A DNA stretch of 64,000 bases from JAPPLG01 sp965199935 (GCA_965199935.1 CBDATD010000001.1:248001-312000), one strand, 5' to 3'. Positions 37,156-47,051 are shown, numbered from the stretch's first letter. Notes: generated by a model from the letters alone, not told the origin. Translations and numbers: made by a program.

Positions 37156-37915
37156 ATACCGAGACCTTGCTGGAGACAAAACACCTCAAAGCTTATTTTT
37201 CTTCAACACTTGTTCTAAAAAACATTAATTTGAATGTTTCAACAAATAAAGTTGTCGCTCTTATTGGACCTTCCGGCTGCGGAAAATCCACTTTCATCCG
37301 CTGCCTCAACCGTATGCATGAAGAAACTCCTGAGGCTCATGTTGAAGGAGAAGTTGTTTTAAATAAGAAAAATATTTATGATCCCTCCTCAGACCCTGTT
37401 CTGATCCGAAGAAAAGTGGGCATGGTTTTTCAAAAGCCCAATCCTTTTCCCGGTATGAGTATTTTTGATAATGTGGCCTTGGGCCTTCGGCTTTTGGGAG
37501 TGAAAAAACGATCTGCTCTTGAGAAAAAGTCCATACTTCTTTGGCCCAAGCCGCTCTTTGGAGCGAGGTTAAAGATATTTTAAAAAGACCCGGAACCAGC
37601 CTTTCCGGAGGACAACAGCAAAGACTTTGCATCGCCCGCACTTTAGCCACAACCCCCTCCATTATTTTAATGGACGAACCCACTTCTGCTTTAGATCCAG
37701 TTTCCACAATGCGTATTGAAGAATTAATCCGGCGTCTCGTGAAAACCGTCACAGTCATCATTGTCACCCACAATATGCAGCAAGCTTCGAGAATATCCGA
37801 TCACACGGCTTTTCTGCTCAATGGTGAGTTAGTAGAGTATAAAAAAACATCCCGGCTGTTCACCAATCCGTCTGATCCCCGCACAGAACAGTACATTACA
37901 GGACGCTTTGGTTAA
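37152..37915 (+). pseudogene. pstB: Phosphate ABC transporter ATPase PstB, one frameshift
   Basis: The first frame (ATG at 37152, overlapping the pstA stop) has KHLKAYFSSTLVLKNINL, Walker A GPSGCGKSTFIRCLNRM and the Q-loop GMVFQKPNPFPGMSIFDNVA. It then shifts out of frame. The second frame (to 37915) gives SLAQAALWSEV, the signature TSLSGGQQQRLCIARTL, Walker B IILMDEPTSALDPVST and H-loop THNMQQASRISDHTAF. Adding one A to the run at 37524-37528 joins them into 254 residues, the normal PstB length. All catalytic motifs survive. As written, the product would lack the signature and Walker B. Confidence 0.93.
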
Positions 37916-37948
37916 ATAGACTTGCAGTTAAAAAATCATAGTGCCAGA

Positions 37949-38650
37949 ATGGAAAATATGAAAGCAAAAAAACAAAATCTGACTCGTTTTCGAAGCCGGT
38001 TGGATGAACAGCTGAGTAAAATGAAGTCTCTAGCCCATGCCATGGGGGAATGTGTGGAGCAGACCATTTCTGACACTCAAGAGATTGTTTTCGGAAAAAC
38101 AGACATTGAAGAAAAATTGATTTCCATTAAAAAGAGAGAAGAGAACATCAATAATCTGCAGCTCAAACTCTCTAAAGCCTGCTTTCGAGCTTTGGCGAGG
38201 CAGGCTCCTGTGGCCAAAGATCTTCGCCTTATTCTCACCTGCCTGTATGCCAATACAGATCTGGAAAGAATGGGGGATCTCGCAATCAATATTGCTCACA
38301 GAACAAAAAAAATGGACACAGACCCCGCTCTAGACCCTTGCTACTCTACCTTAGAGAAAATGTTTTCTGCCTCCATCCAAATGGTTCGACTCTCACTGGA
38401 ATCATTTATGAAAGAAGATACAACTGCCGCTAAAAATGTTCTGGAAATGGATGACGTAGTGGATTCCTGCCAAACACAAATTAAAGAAAAATCTAAAAAA
38501 ATCATGAAGGATCATCCTCATTTGATTCCCACAGGAGTAGAGTTTATCAGCGTCGGCAACGGCTTGGAAAGAATCGCAGACCATTCCACAAACATCGCAG
38601 AAGAGATTATTTTTCTACAAACAGGATACGACATTCGACATGGCCATTGA
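37949..38650 (+). CDS. phoU: Phosphate signalling protein PhoU
   Basis: 233 residues if started at the ATG at 37949; a TTG at 37922 and an ATG at 37958 are alternatives and none has a strong ribosome site. There are two three-helix PhoU repeats with the characteristic metal-binding segments ANTDLERMGDLAINIAHR and VGNGLERIADHSTNIAEEI. PhoU links transporter state to the PhoR kinase and keeps the regulon off in high phosphate. It overlaps phoB by 11 bp. Confidence 0.94.
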   Translation: MENMKAKKQNLTRFRSRLDEQLSKMKSLAHAMGECVEQTISDTQEIVFGKTDIEEKLISIKKREENINNLQLKLSKACFRALARQAPVAKDLRLILTCLYANTDLERMGDLAINIAHRTKKMDTDPALDPCYSTLEKMFSASIQMVRLSLESFMKEDTTAAKNVLEMDDVVDSCQTQIKEKSKKIMKDHPHLIPTGVEFISVGNGLERIADHSTNIAEEIIFLQTGYDIRHGH

Positions 38651-39350
38651 TCCCTCCCGCATACTGGTTGTTGAAGACGAGCAGGACATCCGCCAGCTGA
38701 TGTGTTTGCATCTCAAACGCAAAGGCTGTGAAGTTCACACAGCGGTCAATGGAAGCGAAGCTCACGAAATACTGAAGCAAAACTCTTTTGATTTGATTAT
38801 CTTGGATTGGATGCTTCCAGGCATGAGCGGTTTAGAGCTTTTGTCATGGATTCGAAATCAACCTCTCCCCTTGAAAATCACTCCTATTTTATTTGTCACT
38901 GCCAAGTCAGAACCGGAAAATATTGTGAAAGCCCTGCAAACTGGGGCGGATGACTACCTAGTTAAGCCCTTTGATCTGCGTGTGCTGATGGCTCGCGTTT
39001 CCAGCCTGCTTCGCAGACATGAAATACAGCATTTGGAAAAATCAAATGCTCCGTCTCAACTAACTATTGGAAATTTAACTTTGGATCGAGAAGCTCATAA
39101 GGTGTTTCTTCAAAATCAAGAAATTTCTCTAACTTTATCAGAGTTCCTGCTCTTGGAGACACTGTTGAAAAATCAGGGTAAAGTTCTTTCCAGACAACAG
39201 CTGGCCTCCCACATTCAAGGGGAAGAAACGAATGTCACAAGCCGCACGATCGACACTCATACGTCTATTTTGAGAAAAAAAATAGGAGATTACGGAAAGC
39301 TTATTGAAACGGTCCGAGGTGTAGGGTACCGTATTGGCTACCTAAAGTAA
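38640..39350 (+). CDS. phoB: Phosphate regulon response regulator PhoB
   Basis: 236 residues, OmpR/PhoB family. The receiver has the acidic pocket LVVEDEQDIR, phosphoacceptor LIILDWMLPGMSG, VTAKSEPENIVKALQTGADDYLVKPFD. The C-terminal winged helix has LTLSEFLLLETLLKNQGKVLSRQQL and the wing RTIDTHTSILRKKIGDYGKLIETVRGVGYRI. It follows phoU and precedes phoR, which supports PhoB identity over other OmpR-type regulators. Confidence 0.94.
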   Translation: MAIDPSRILVVEDEQDIRQLMCLHLKRKGCEVHTAVNGSEAHEILKQNSFDLIILDWMLPGMSGLELLSWIRNQPLPLKITPILFVTAKSEPENIVKALQTGADDYLVKPFDLRVLMARVSSLLRRHEIQHLEKSNAPSQLTIGNLTLDREAHKVFLQNQEISLTLSEFLLLETLLKNQGKVLSRQQLASHIQGEETNVTSRTIDTHTSILRKKIGDYGKLIETVRGVGYRIGYLK

Positions 39351-39357
39351 CAAAAAT

Positions 39358-40789
39358 ATGAGCAAGAAGTTTCCTTTTTCTTTATTGATATGGGTTTTAA
39401 AAAAATACTCCATCATATCTATCGCCGGTTTCATTATTTATTCTGCACTCTTGTGGTTCATTGCAAACACAATCCTCCCAATTATTCCAAAAGAATTTCT
39501 TTTGTATTTCATTCTACTGCTCCTTCTCTTAGGCTTTGTTTTGAGTTTGTCTTTGGGTGTTTTAGCGTCCCTTCTGTATCTCAAAGCCTTTAATGACAGT
39601 CATACAAAAAATAGAACACATTGCCCGCATCTCCAATCCAGAGAACACCTCAACAAATCACACATCTTTATTTAAAAAAGAAAAGACAGCCCTCCTGCCT
39701 GGGGAGTTTTATGATCTTAATAAAAACCTTGATTTGATTTATAAAAACATCCAACAAACCAGTGTTCATTTGATACGCGAAAAGGCAGAGCTTGAGGCCA
39801 TCGCAGGCTCTGTTTCTGATGCAATTGTGGCGATTGATTCTCAAAAGAAAATTATTTTTTCCAACCCGCAAAGCATCAGCTTATTTCCAATGATAAAACC
39901 TCAAGCAGACATCCATGAAGTGGTCAGCAGCAAAGAGATCTTAGAAAATTTGGAAAAATGTCTGAAATCGGGAGAAGCCTTCAACTGGGATCTCACTTTA
40001 AACATAGGCGAGTATCAAGCTCCCCGCATTTTTGAAATTTCTATTTCACCTCTTGTGCATATTCAAAGCCAATCAAGCGGAGCTGTGATTGTGTTTTTTG
40101 ATAAAACTGAAATTAAAAATACGGAGAAAAGCCACATTGATTTTGTATCCAATGTATCGCATGAGCTGAAAACTCCTCTGACATCCATTAAAGGATTTTT
40201 AGAAACAATGCACACTGACTTGAAGGAAAAAAAGTATGATCAAATTAGTAATTTCCTCAATGTTGTCAGCAACAACACCACCCGATTGATTGAATTGATT
40301 GACGACCTGCTCAGCCTCTCTCATATTGATTCTATTTCTCATCTCAACAAGCAGGAGGTGAACACCAGAGAAATCACTGCTGTATCCTGTGAGACAATCC
40401 CTATGGACAAACATAAAATTAATTATATTTTTAAAGCAGATACAGTGCTGGCCTCCCGCCAGTGGCTGGAGCAAGTGCTTTACAATCTGGTTTATAATGC
40501 GGTTAAGTACACGCCTCTGGGTTCCGAAATTGACATCATTTGGGAAAAACATCCGCATTTTATTTTACTCACAGTGAAAGACAGCGGTGAAGGTATTCCC
40601 TTGCGTCATCAGCACCGGATTTTTGAAAGATTTTATCGTGTGGAGGAGGACCGCTCTCGTGAAAAAGGCGGGACAGGCATTGGTTTGGCCATTGTCAAGC
40701 AAGTGATGGAAAAACACGGCGGTCACGTTTATCTCACCAGCCGAAGACGCGGCAAGGGAGCCAAATTCACCTGCACTTTCCCCCGCTGA
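39358..40789 (+). pseudogene. phoR: Phosphate regulon sensor kinase PhoR, one frameshift
   Basis: The first frame (39358-39675) supplies two membrane helices (SIISIAGFIIYSALLWFIAN and LLYFILLLLLLGFVLSLSLG). The second (usable from about 39586 to 40789) gives a linker LMTVIQKIEHIARI, a PAS domain (EAIAGSVSDAIVAIDSQKKIIFSN), the H-box NVSHELKTPLTSIKGFL, N-box NLVYNAVKYTP, DSGEGIP and GGTGIGLAIVKQVMEKHGG. Removing one base between 39583 and 39592 makes one 476-residue kinase. Without correction the kinase would lack its membrane anchor. It ends 9 bp from the convergent nrnA-like gene. Confidence 0.88.
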
Positions 40790-40798
40790 AGAAGCCGG

Positions 40799-41761
40799 CT
40801 AAGGGAGATGTTTCTGGATGAGGCTTAGAATTTTTTCTTTCGAATAATCTTTCACAGAGGCCCCCGCGGAATGCTCATGCCCTCCTCCTCCCATATCTTC
40901 CGCCAGTTTGGAGACGGAAACAGACTGCTTGCTTCTAAAGCTGAGTTTGTATTCGCCTGGTTTTTTTTCAATACTCACAAAACCCACCAGCACGGATTTT
41001 TTCTTCATCACTAAATCCAATGCGTCCAAAATATGAAAAACACTGAGGCCGAGCTTTTTAAAAGACTCATAATCACATTCAATAAAGGCTGTCTTTTGAT
41101 CACCGCTGTACTGCACCCGATTCAACAAATGAATCACACCCTCCCAGGCTTTTTGGTCATAACGGCAAAAAAGCTCTTCATAAATTTGATTCACATCCAC
41201 CTGACCGCAAAGTTTTGAACACGTGTAAAAAGCCCCTGATAAATTTTTTGAACTGCGGAACATTCCTGTATCAAAAATAATACTTATATAAAGGACACGG
41301 GCTGCCTCCGGGGTCACAGAGACTTTCATCTTTTCAAATAGAGAATGGCAAAGTTCTCCCGTACTCGCCGCATTTTCATCCAAAAACACATTTATTTCTT
41401 TTGTCGAAGAGAGAGGCGAGTGATGGTCAATAAAAATCTGCGTCTTTGTTTTGCGCTGTAATTCGGAGTACAAAGGCTCCACCAGCCGGGGGTCATTGGT
41501 ATCAAAAATAAGAGCTGTATCTGCCGGCTGCACCCGGTTTTTTTGATACACAGAAACAAAACCCTGATAATTCATAAAATCATAGCGTTTGGAAATTTCA
41601 TCCACCGCCAAAGACTGCACCTGCTTGCCCTGTTTTGTCAAAACATGGTGAAAAGCTAAAACAGAACCCAAGCCGTCTGCATCACAGTTCTTATGCGTGG
41701 TGAGGACAAAAGATTGAGATTGAAGAATTTTCTCAGACAGCAATTGTTTATTAAAATCCAT
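40799..41761 (-). CDS. DHH/DHHA1 phosphoesterase, NrnA-like
   Basis: 320 residues. DHH-domain motifs are THKNCDADGLGSVLA, IFDTNDP and the signature IFIDHHSP, followed by a later aspartate in IIFDTGMFR. The DHHA1 C-terminal motif is MGGGGHEHSAGASV. Relatives degrade short oligoribonucleotides and pAp (NrnA). The family is certain; the exact substrate is inferred. It lies 13 bp after mgtE on the same strand. Confidence 0.88.
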   Translation of the reverse strand: MDFNKQLLSEKILQSQSFVLTTHKNCDADGLGSVLAFHHVLTKQGKQVQSLAVDEISKRYDFMNYQGFVSVYQKNRVQPADTALIFDTNDPRLVEPLYSELQRKTKTQIFIDHHSPLSSTKEINVFLDENAASTGELCHSLFEKMKVSVTPEAARVLYISIIFDTGMFRSSKNLSGAFYTCSKLCGQVDVNQIYEELFCRYDQKAWEGVIHLLNRVQYSGDQKTAFIECDYESFKKLGLSVFHILDALDLVMKKKSVLVGFVSIEKKPGEYKLSFRSKQSVSVSKLAEDMGGGGHEHSAGASVKDYSKEKILSLIQKHLP

Positions 41762-41774
41762 TAAATTCCTTCAT

Positions 41775-43127
41775 TTAAAGCTGAACCTCAAATAAATTTA
41801 AGCCTAATTGTGCTATGGCTAAAAAGGCAAAAAAACCAAAAATATCTGTAATCATTGTGACCAGAACTCCACTCCCGGCCGCAGGATCTCTCTTGAAAAG
41901 GCTGAGTATGATAGGCACCACAGAGCCTGCAAAAACAGCCATTAAACAATTGAGAACCATAGCTATACAAATGACTGCAGAAACCAAAAAACTTTCTTTC
42001 CATAAGTAAGTGATCACCCCGGCACTGAGCCCCATCACAACCCCCATCACCAAACCCACAATAAGCTCTTTAAACAAAGAGGCAGAAAAAGGAGTAAAAC
42101 GAAAATCTCCCACAGCCATCCCGCGGGTGGTCACCGTCAAAGTCTGTATCGCTGTATTGCCTCCCATGCTGGCCGCAATATTTTTTAAACTCGCTAAAAT
42201 AATCAAACGGCTCATCGTTTCTTCAAACAGTGAAATAACAGAGCTGGCCGTCACTGCTAAAACAAGATTTAAAAACATCCAAGGAAGACGATTTTTAATA
42301 CTCATCCATGGGCTGGAATGCACCTTCTCTTCTGTTTGCAGACCCGCCCTGGCATAAATGTTCGCCGTGTTTTGCTCTTGTATAATATCAATAATATCTT
42401 CCATAGTAATAAGCCCTAAAAGTTTTTGATCTTTATTCACCACAGGCAAAGCTAAAAAATCATAGTGGGCGGCCACCTTCGCCGCATCCCTTGTTGAAAT
42501 ATTATCATGTACGTAAATCACCTCTTTTTTCATTAGTTTTTCCAAAGGAGTATCCGCTGGAGCCGTCGCCGCCTGTCTCATGGAGACAACGCCGATCAGC
42601 TTCCCTTGATCATCTGTACAGTAAATGTAAAAAATAAACTCTTCAAGAGACCGCTCTCTTAATTTTCTAATACTGTCAACAGCGCTCATTTGAACCGGCA
42701 GGGCAAAGACGGGTGTTCGCATAATGCGTCCTGCCTGGTTTTCAGAATATTTCAAAAATTTTTCAATTTGCTCTCTGCGGGGAGAGCGGGCTAAAATCTC
42801 CTCCTGCTTTTCAGAGTCTATAAATTTCAGCAGATAAATAAGATCGTCCATTTGAGCGGAAGTAAAAAGGCTGTCTATTTGCGCTTCAGGCATACCCCTC
42901 AGCAAGGGAATAAGTTTATCAGAAGGCATTTCTTCTAAAACAGAGCCCAATTTTTGTATTTCAATAAGAACAGAAATAATTTGGGAGGTGTATTGATCCT
43001 CATGAGACAGGAAAGAGGCTGCATCCGCCGATTCCATTTTCACCAACAGGGACTTAGGGCTGATTTGATTTGCCAGGGCCTGCTTCAAATCGAAAAATTG
43101 TCTTTTTATTCTATTTGTATTTCTCAT
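41775..43127 (-). CDS. mgtE: Magnesium transporter MgtE
   Basis: 450 residues with the MgtE order. The N-terminal helical domain (ISVLIEIQKLGSVLEEMPSDKLIPLLRGMPEAQ, MDDLIYLLKFIDSEKQEEIL) is followed by two CBS domains (MRTPVFALPVQMSAVDSIRKLRER and KEVIYVHDNISTRDAAKVAAHYDFLALPVVN), then five membrane helices with NIAASMGGNTAIQTLTVTTRGMA and VPIILSLFKRDPAAGSGVLVTMITD, the pore segment. It takes up Mg2+ gated by internal Mg2+. Confidence 0.96.
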   Translation of the reverse strand: MRNTNRIKRQFFDLKQALANQISPKSLLVKMESADAASFLSHEDQYTSQIISVLIEIQKLGSVLEEMPSDKLIPLLRGMPEAQIDSLFTSAQMDDLIYLLKFIDSEKQEEILARSPRREQIEKFLKYSENQAGRIMRTPVFALPVQMSAVDSIRKLRERSLEEFIFYIYCTDDQGKLIGVVSMRQAATAPADTPLEKLMKKEVIYVHDNISTRDAAKVAAHYDFLALPVVNKDQKLLGLITMEDIIDIIQEQNTANIYARAGLQTEEKVHSSPWMSIKNRLPWMFLNLVLAVTASSVISLFEETMSRLIILASLKNIAASMGGNTAIQTLTVTTRGMAVGDFRFTPFSASLFKELIVGLVMGVVMGLSAGVITYLWKESFLVSAVICIAMVLNCLMAVFAGSVVPIILSLFKRDPAAGSGVLVTMITDIFGFFAFLAIAQLGLNLFEVQL

Positions 43128-43246
43128 ACTACTTCGTGTATTCTATTGAAAGTTAAGGCAACAGCATTTCGTTGTCACATTTTAAAATACTTTCATGGTT
43201 GCATGAAAGAAAGTTTTTAAACAGTCTTTTTTCGGAGAAATTAGAA

Positions 43247-43720
43247 TTGACGTCCAGAAGACCTATGACTGTGCATGGCAAAGCTCAGCTCGAAAAAGAA
43301 CTTAAACACCTCATTGAGGTCAGAAGACCACAAGTCATAAAAGCTATTGAGGAAGCTCGAGGCCACGGTGATTTGAGTGAAAATGCAGACTATGACGCCG
43401 CTAAAGAACAACAAGCTTTAACGGAAGCCCGCATCTCAGAAATTTCAGACAAAATTGCCAATGCTGAAGTCATAGATACTTCCAAGCTCAAATCAGACAA
43501 AATCATCTTTGGAGCCTGTGTTTCTTTAGAAGATGAAAACGGCGGCAAAAGCAGCTATCAAATTGTTGGTGAAGACGAGTCGGATATCAGCCAAAAAAAA
43601 ATATCCATTAATTCTCCTTTAGCCCGAAACCTCATCGGAAAGAAAAAAAATGAAAGCTTTGAGTTTCGAAGCCCTAAAGGAGAACAGTTTTACACAATCA
43701 CTGATTTTTATTTCAAATAA
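43247..43720 (+). CDS. greA: Transcription elongation factor GreA
   Basis: 157 residues if started at the TTG at 43247, which has GGAG 9 bases upstream and gives an N-terminus ahead of PMTVHGKAQLEKELKHL like other GreA proteins; the ATG at 43265 is an alternative. The coiled-coil finger has the acidic tip region GHGDLSENADYDAAKEQQAL. The C-terminal FKBP-like domain has YQIVGEDESD, ISINSPLARNLIGKKKNE and GEQFYTITDF. It rescues backtracked RNA polymerase. Its end overlaps the convergent sohB gene by 8 bp. Confidence 0.95.
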   Translation: MTSRRPMTVHGKAQLEKELKHLIEVRRPQVIKAIEEARGHGDLSENADYDAAKEQQALTEARISEISDKIANAEVIDTSKLKSDKIIFGACVSLEDENGGKSSYQIVGEDESDISQKKISINSPLARNLIGKKKNESFEFRSPKGEQFYTITDFYFK

Positions 43721-44810
43721 GATGTTCAGGAAAATGAGCAGGAGCCTCTAGAGGCGGTTCTTCTTTTGGAAAAAACTTTCGAGTCAAAGAACTCCTAAGG
43801 AGGCTGTCCAATCTGCCGCTTAATTTATCCGTCCAATTTTTTTGAAGAGACAATTCCACTTTAAAGACCCTCTTGTTATCCATCAACAGCTGTGCAATGT
43901 AATCATCACTGGTGGAAATTTGATCTATGAGATTTAATTCTTTGGCCCGAACGCCATACCAATACTCCCCTGTAGAAACCTTATCAATATCTAAAGAAGG
44001 TCTGTGAGAATGAACGTGTTCTTTAAATAATTTATGCATATCTTCAACATCCTGCAGCTGCTTAGCTTTCCCCTTCTCCGAAACCTCGCCAAACAGACTA
44101 ATTGTTCTTTTGTGTTCGCCGGCTGTCAGCTGAATATAGTCAATGTCCTTGCTTTTTAAAAAGCGGTGCAGATTGGGCAGTTGAAAGACCACACCGATAG
44201 AACCCACAATGGCGAAAGGGGCCGCCAAAATCTTATCCGCCACACAAGCCATCATATAACCGCCGCTGGCCGCTACCTTATCTATACAGACCGTGAGGGG
44301 AAGCTTGCGGTCTTTAATTCTTTTCAGCTGACTGGCCGACAAACCGTAGCCGTGCACCACTCCTCCAGGACTTTCAATGCGTACAATCACCTCATCTTTT
44401 TTTGGATCTGCAACTTTTAAAAGAGTGGAAACTTCATCTCTGAGTTTTTCCACTTGAGAGGCTTTAATGTCTCCTTTGAAATCTAAAAGAAAAGCCACAG
44501 GACCATAGATATTTTTCTTTTCCTGATCTTGTCTTTTCTTATTCAGTTTTTTAGCTAAACTTTCAAAAGTTTTTTTTCCTGTTGTGACTTTCTTCACCTG
44601 TAAATAATAAGATTCCAACTGTTTTCCTAAATCTTCTACTTTGATTTGTTTCTTTTGTTTTTTATCAGGTTTTTTAATGAAGCGCACCAACACTCCAAGA
44701 ACTGCAATGACGGCTAAAGCAATAATTAAAACTTTTGCAATCCAGATTAAAGATGCTGTAAACGTCTTGCCTAAAACCATTAAAATATTAACAACATCAC
44801 CCATACTCAT
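43713..44810 (-). CDS. sohB: SohB/SppA-type inner-membrane serine peptidase
   Basis: 365 residues, SohB-like in length and layout: an N-terminal membrane anchor (LIWIAKVLIIALAVIAVLGVLV), a Lys-rich linker, then an S49 domain. The catalytic serine is in DKVAASGGYMMACVAD, preceded by VIVRIESPGGVVHGYG and followed by GSIGVVFQLPNL. The general-base lysine region is GEHKRTISLFGEVSEKG. It probably degrades signal peptides or misfolded membrane proteins. The stop lies inside the 3' end of convergent greA. Confidence 0.92.
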   Translation of the reverse strand: MSMGDVVNILMVLGKTFTASLIWIAKVLIIALAVIAVLGVLVRFIKKPDKKQKKQIKVEDLGKQLESYYLQVKKVTTGKKTFESLAKKLNKKRQDQEKKNIYGPVAFLLDFKGDIKASQVEKLRDEVSTLLKVADPKKDEVIVRIESPGGVVHGYGLSASQLKRIKDRKLPLTVCIDKVAASGGYMMACVADKILAAPFAIVGSIGVVFQLPNLHRFLKSKDIDYIQLTAGEHKRTISLFGEVSEKGKAKQLQDVEDMHKLFKEHVHSHRPSLDIDKVSTGEYWYGVRAKELNLIDQISTSDDYIAQLLMDNKRVFKVELSLQKNWTDKLSGRLDSLLRSSLTRKFFPKEEPPLEAPAHFPEHLI

Positions 44811-45035
44811 AGGCAGGATCCCTTCATTTCAAGACGTTGAATGCAAAATCAAAAAAAGCCCGGTATCAAAAGACCTGATATTTTGCACCACAAACTCATA
44901 TAAAATCCATTCCCTGCTGTCAAGCACAGGGTTGGAGGCAGACTCACAAGCGGCCGCCCCTTGTGAAAACGGGGGTTCAGCCTCTTTTTTTCTGTTGTGG
45001 ACTTTCTGCGCCGACTCCCTTACTCTGGACAAAGC

Positions 45036-45422
45036 ATGAACGACGTTTCAAAATATCTGGCTGTCGCTTTCCTCAGCTCATTTGTTTGGGCCGACAATCA
45101 TTGGATAGAGAAAAAAACAAACTTTGAACAGCATATTCAAGAAACAAACCAAAAAAAAGAAAATAAGATTAAAATGAAACCACAGCACACAAGATACAGG
45201 CAAAAATTAAAGTCAGAAAAATCACAGCTCAAAAGGACTTTTCTCTCTCGCCGCCTGCAAAGAAACAGCAGGGATAAAGCTCAAAAACTGCTTAACCTTT
45301 TCACAAACCCTATGAAAAATCACAAAAAAAATATAAAAGGAAAATTTATAAAAAACAGAAATAAAAACAAAAAATTAAAGGAAAAATACAATATTCCTTT
45401 AGAAGAACAACTGTTCCTGTAA
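45036..45422 (+). CDS. Small secreted lysine-rich protein, unknown
   Basis: 128 residues from the ATG at 45036; an in-frame start at 44997 lacks a signal. The N-terminus (KYLAVAFLSSFVWA followed by DNHW) can serve as a signal peptide. The rest is extremely basic (KKENKIKMKPQHTRYRQKLKSEK, KNRNKNKKLKEKYNI). Such composition could bind nucleic acid or anionic polymers, but no family is recognised. There is no strong ribosome site, and the AT-rich composition could make it a chance ORF. Confidence 0.4.
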   Translation: MNDVSKYLAVAFLSSFVWADNHWIEKKTNFEQHIQETNQKKENKIKMKPQHTRYRQKLKSEKSQLKRTFLSRRLQRNSRDKAQKLLNLFTNPMKNHKKNIKGKFIKNRNKNKKLKEKYNIPLEEQLFL

Positions 45423-45523
45423 ACTTGGAATAAGGATTTTTCAACAAAATGCGTATTTGGAGTCTTGCGGATCCGTTCGTTCAGTATTCCAAATGCTTTG
45501 CTTGTGCGGGAGCACAAAGTGAA

Positions 45524-46231
45524 TTATTTGGTTTGCAGTATTTGATTTAAAGAGAGTCCTGTTATTTTTTGCAGACGGCTGACAAACCACCACAAAGTCC
45601 AACCGGAGACCACGGTGAGGGGCAAGCCGATCACTAAAAAACTGATCCACGTCATATCTGCAATTTGTTCATTGAGTGCATTCTGCTGTTCCAGACCAGA
45701 TAGAACACTGTTGTTTGTGAATATTTTCATTCCCAGAATAAAGTTCAAGACAGCACTAAAAAAAAAGCAGACTGAGAGATAAAGCGTAGATTTTTTTAAA
45801 AGCTTTTCATAATGATTTTTTTTCAACTGTGAATCCAACTGAAAATCAATAGCTTCTTTTTGGAAAAGAGAAGATTTATGAACTACCCACTTCATTAAGG
45901 GTTTATCCGTAAAACTTGACAGTAAAACCCATAATCCAATTAAAAAGGGAATCACAGCTTCTTTAACTGCAAACCACACCCCCTCTAGAGTGAATAAAGC
46001 AAACCCTCCTGTCAACAACACATTCACTGTACCCACAATGGATAAAATATTTTTATGCCTATTATTTTTTATGTAATCTGTAAGACCATAGAATATTGGA
46101 AAGCTCAAAGCCGCACCCAAAGAAACAATAGGACTGACATGAGGAAATAGGCGGGAGCTGTAATTTAAAACAGCCACAGGAACAGCTATATTGAACACTA
46201 AACTAATTAACGGATTTTCATTTTTATTCAT
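45524..46231 (-). CDS. Integral membrane protein, VC0807-like
   Basis: 235 residues with about six hydrophobic helices (ISLVFNIAVPVAVLNYS, VSLGAALSFPIFYGLTDYI, ILSIVGTVNVLLTGGFALF, AVIPFLIGLWVLLSS, and two near the C-terminus). The layout resembles VC0807/septation-protein-A-like membrane proteins, which is a weak recognition. No catalytic motif is seen. It lies between unrelated small genes. Confidence 0.6.
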   Translation of the reverse strand: MNKNENPLISLVFNIAVPVAVLNYSSRLFPHVSPIVSLGAALSFPIFYGLTDYIKNNRHKNILSIVGTVNVLLTGGFALFTLEGVWFAVKEAVIPFLIGLWVLLSSFTDKPLMKWVVHKSSLFQKEAIDFQLDSQLKKNHYEKLLKKSTLYLSVCFFFSAVLNFILGMKIFTNNSVLSGLEQQNALNEQIADMTWISFLVIGLPLTVVSGWTLWWFVSRLQKITGLSLNQILQTK

Positions 46232-46424
46232 AATGACGCATTCAAAACCTTGTCATCCCTCATCAGTCGGGACGGTATTCTTTTATGTAACTGAGTGTCA
46301 AGATATTTTAAAAAAAGATGCAACGTTTACACCCTTCCATCTTACAGAAACTCCCTGCAATCTCCCAAACCCCTGCCTGTTAAGGATGAGATTTTATTCC
46401 ACTCCAAATTTTTTCATTCTGGTC

Positions 46425-46757
46425 TTATAAGGAAGAGGTATCATAGGGGGGGAATTCACGATTGTGGTTCCATACGGAGATCTTACTTGAAAATTGAGAG
46501 TAAAGATCATCAATGAGATGCCTCGGTTCTTTGCTGGTAGATGTGACAACAAAACTCAGTGAAGCAGACACCACTCGAATAACACCTGTGTATTTTCCGT
46601 CTTCAGTTTTTAAAACCCAAGCTGACTTAGTCGCTTCGCTGGGAGACTTGTCCTCCACAGAACAGTAGATTTGCTTGCAGTAAGATTTCAACACCGAGGT
46701 TGGATCAAAGCCTTTGAAAATAAAATTGTCTGCATCAAGTAGATAAGGATCTGACAT
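46425..46757 (-). CDS. Small protein with possible HPF/RaiA-like fold
   Basis: 110 residues from the ATG at 46757, chosen because GGAGG lies about 8 bases upstream. The pattern is an N-terminal strand and helix (FIFKGFDPTSVLKSYCKQIY), then strands (GVIRVVSASLSFVVTSTS) and a closing helix (PRHLIDDLYSQFSSKISVW). This order resembles ribosome hibernation factors of the HPF/RaiA type. Similarity is structural by eye only, and residue identity to known HPFs is low. Unknown function is the safe call. Confidence 0.55.
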   Translation of the reverse strand: MSDPYLLDADNFIFKGFDPTSVLKSYCKQIYCSVEDKSPSEATKSAWVLKTEDGKYTGVIRVVSASLSFVVTSTSKEPRHLIDDLYSQFSSKISVWNHNREFPPYDTSSL

Positions 46758-47051
46758 GGCTACCACCTCCCCCGCCCGCTTATTGACACAAAAAAACAAC
46801 ACTTCTGAACGAACGGCCGCTCTTCAAATAAACACCGCACCGGACCCAACGACCCACTGCCTCAGCACCCTACCTATCAATCAACACAAAGGTTCGTCAA
46901 CAATTTGACTCGTAATGTTTACAAAAATCTCGTAAAAAAGGCCTCAAATGGATTAAAAGTTGATTTTTACGTCAAGAAGTGTCTTTTTTTTGACATATTA
47001 AGATGCCTTTTTTTCACATAAAAAAACAATATTTTTACGGACTGAAGCACT
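46758..47051. other. Intergenic region, no gene seen
   Basis: About 294 bp between two minus-strand small genes. It is AT-rich on the right, with T-runs around 46985-47035. It presumably holds the promoter and leader of the HPF-like gene, but I see no convincing hexamer pair, hairpin terminator or short ORF with a ribosome site. Confidence 0.5.

Noticed and set aside
44829..45032. Minus-strand 67-residue frame upstream of sohB
   Set aside because: No ribosome site, no recognisable motif, and it occupies the presumed sohB promoter region.
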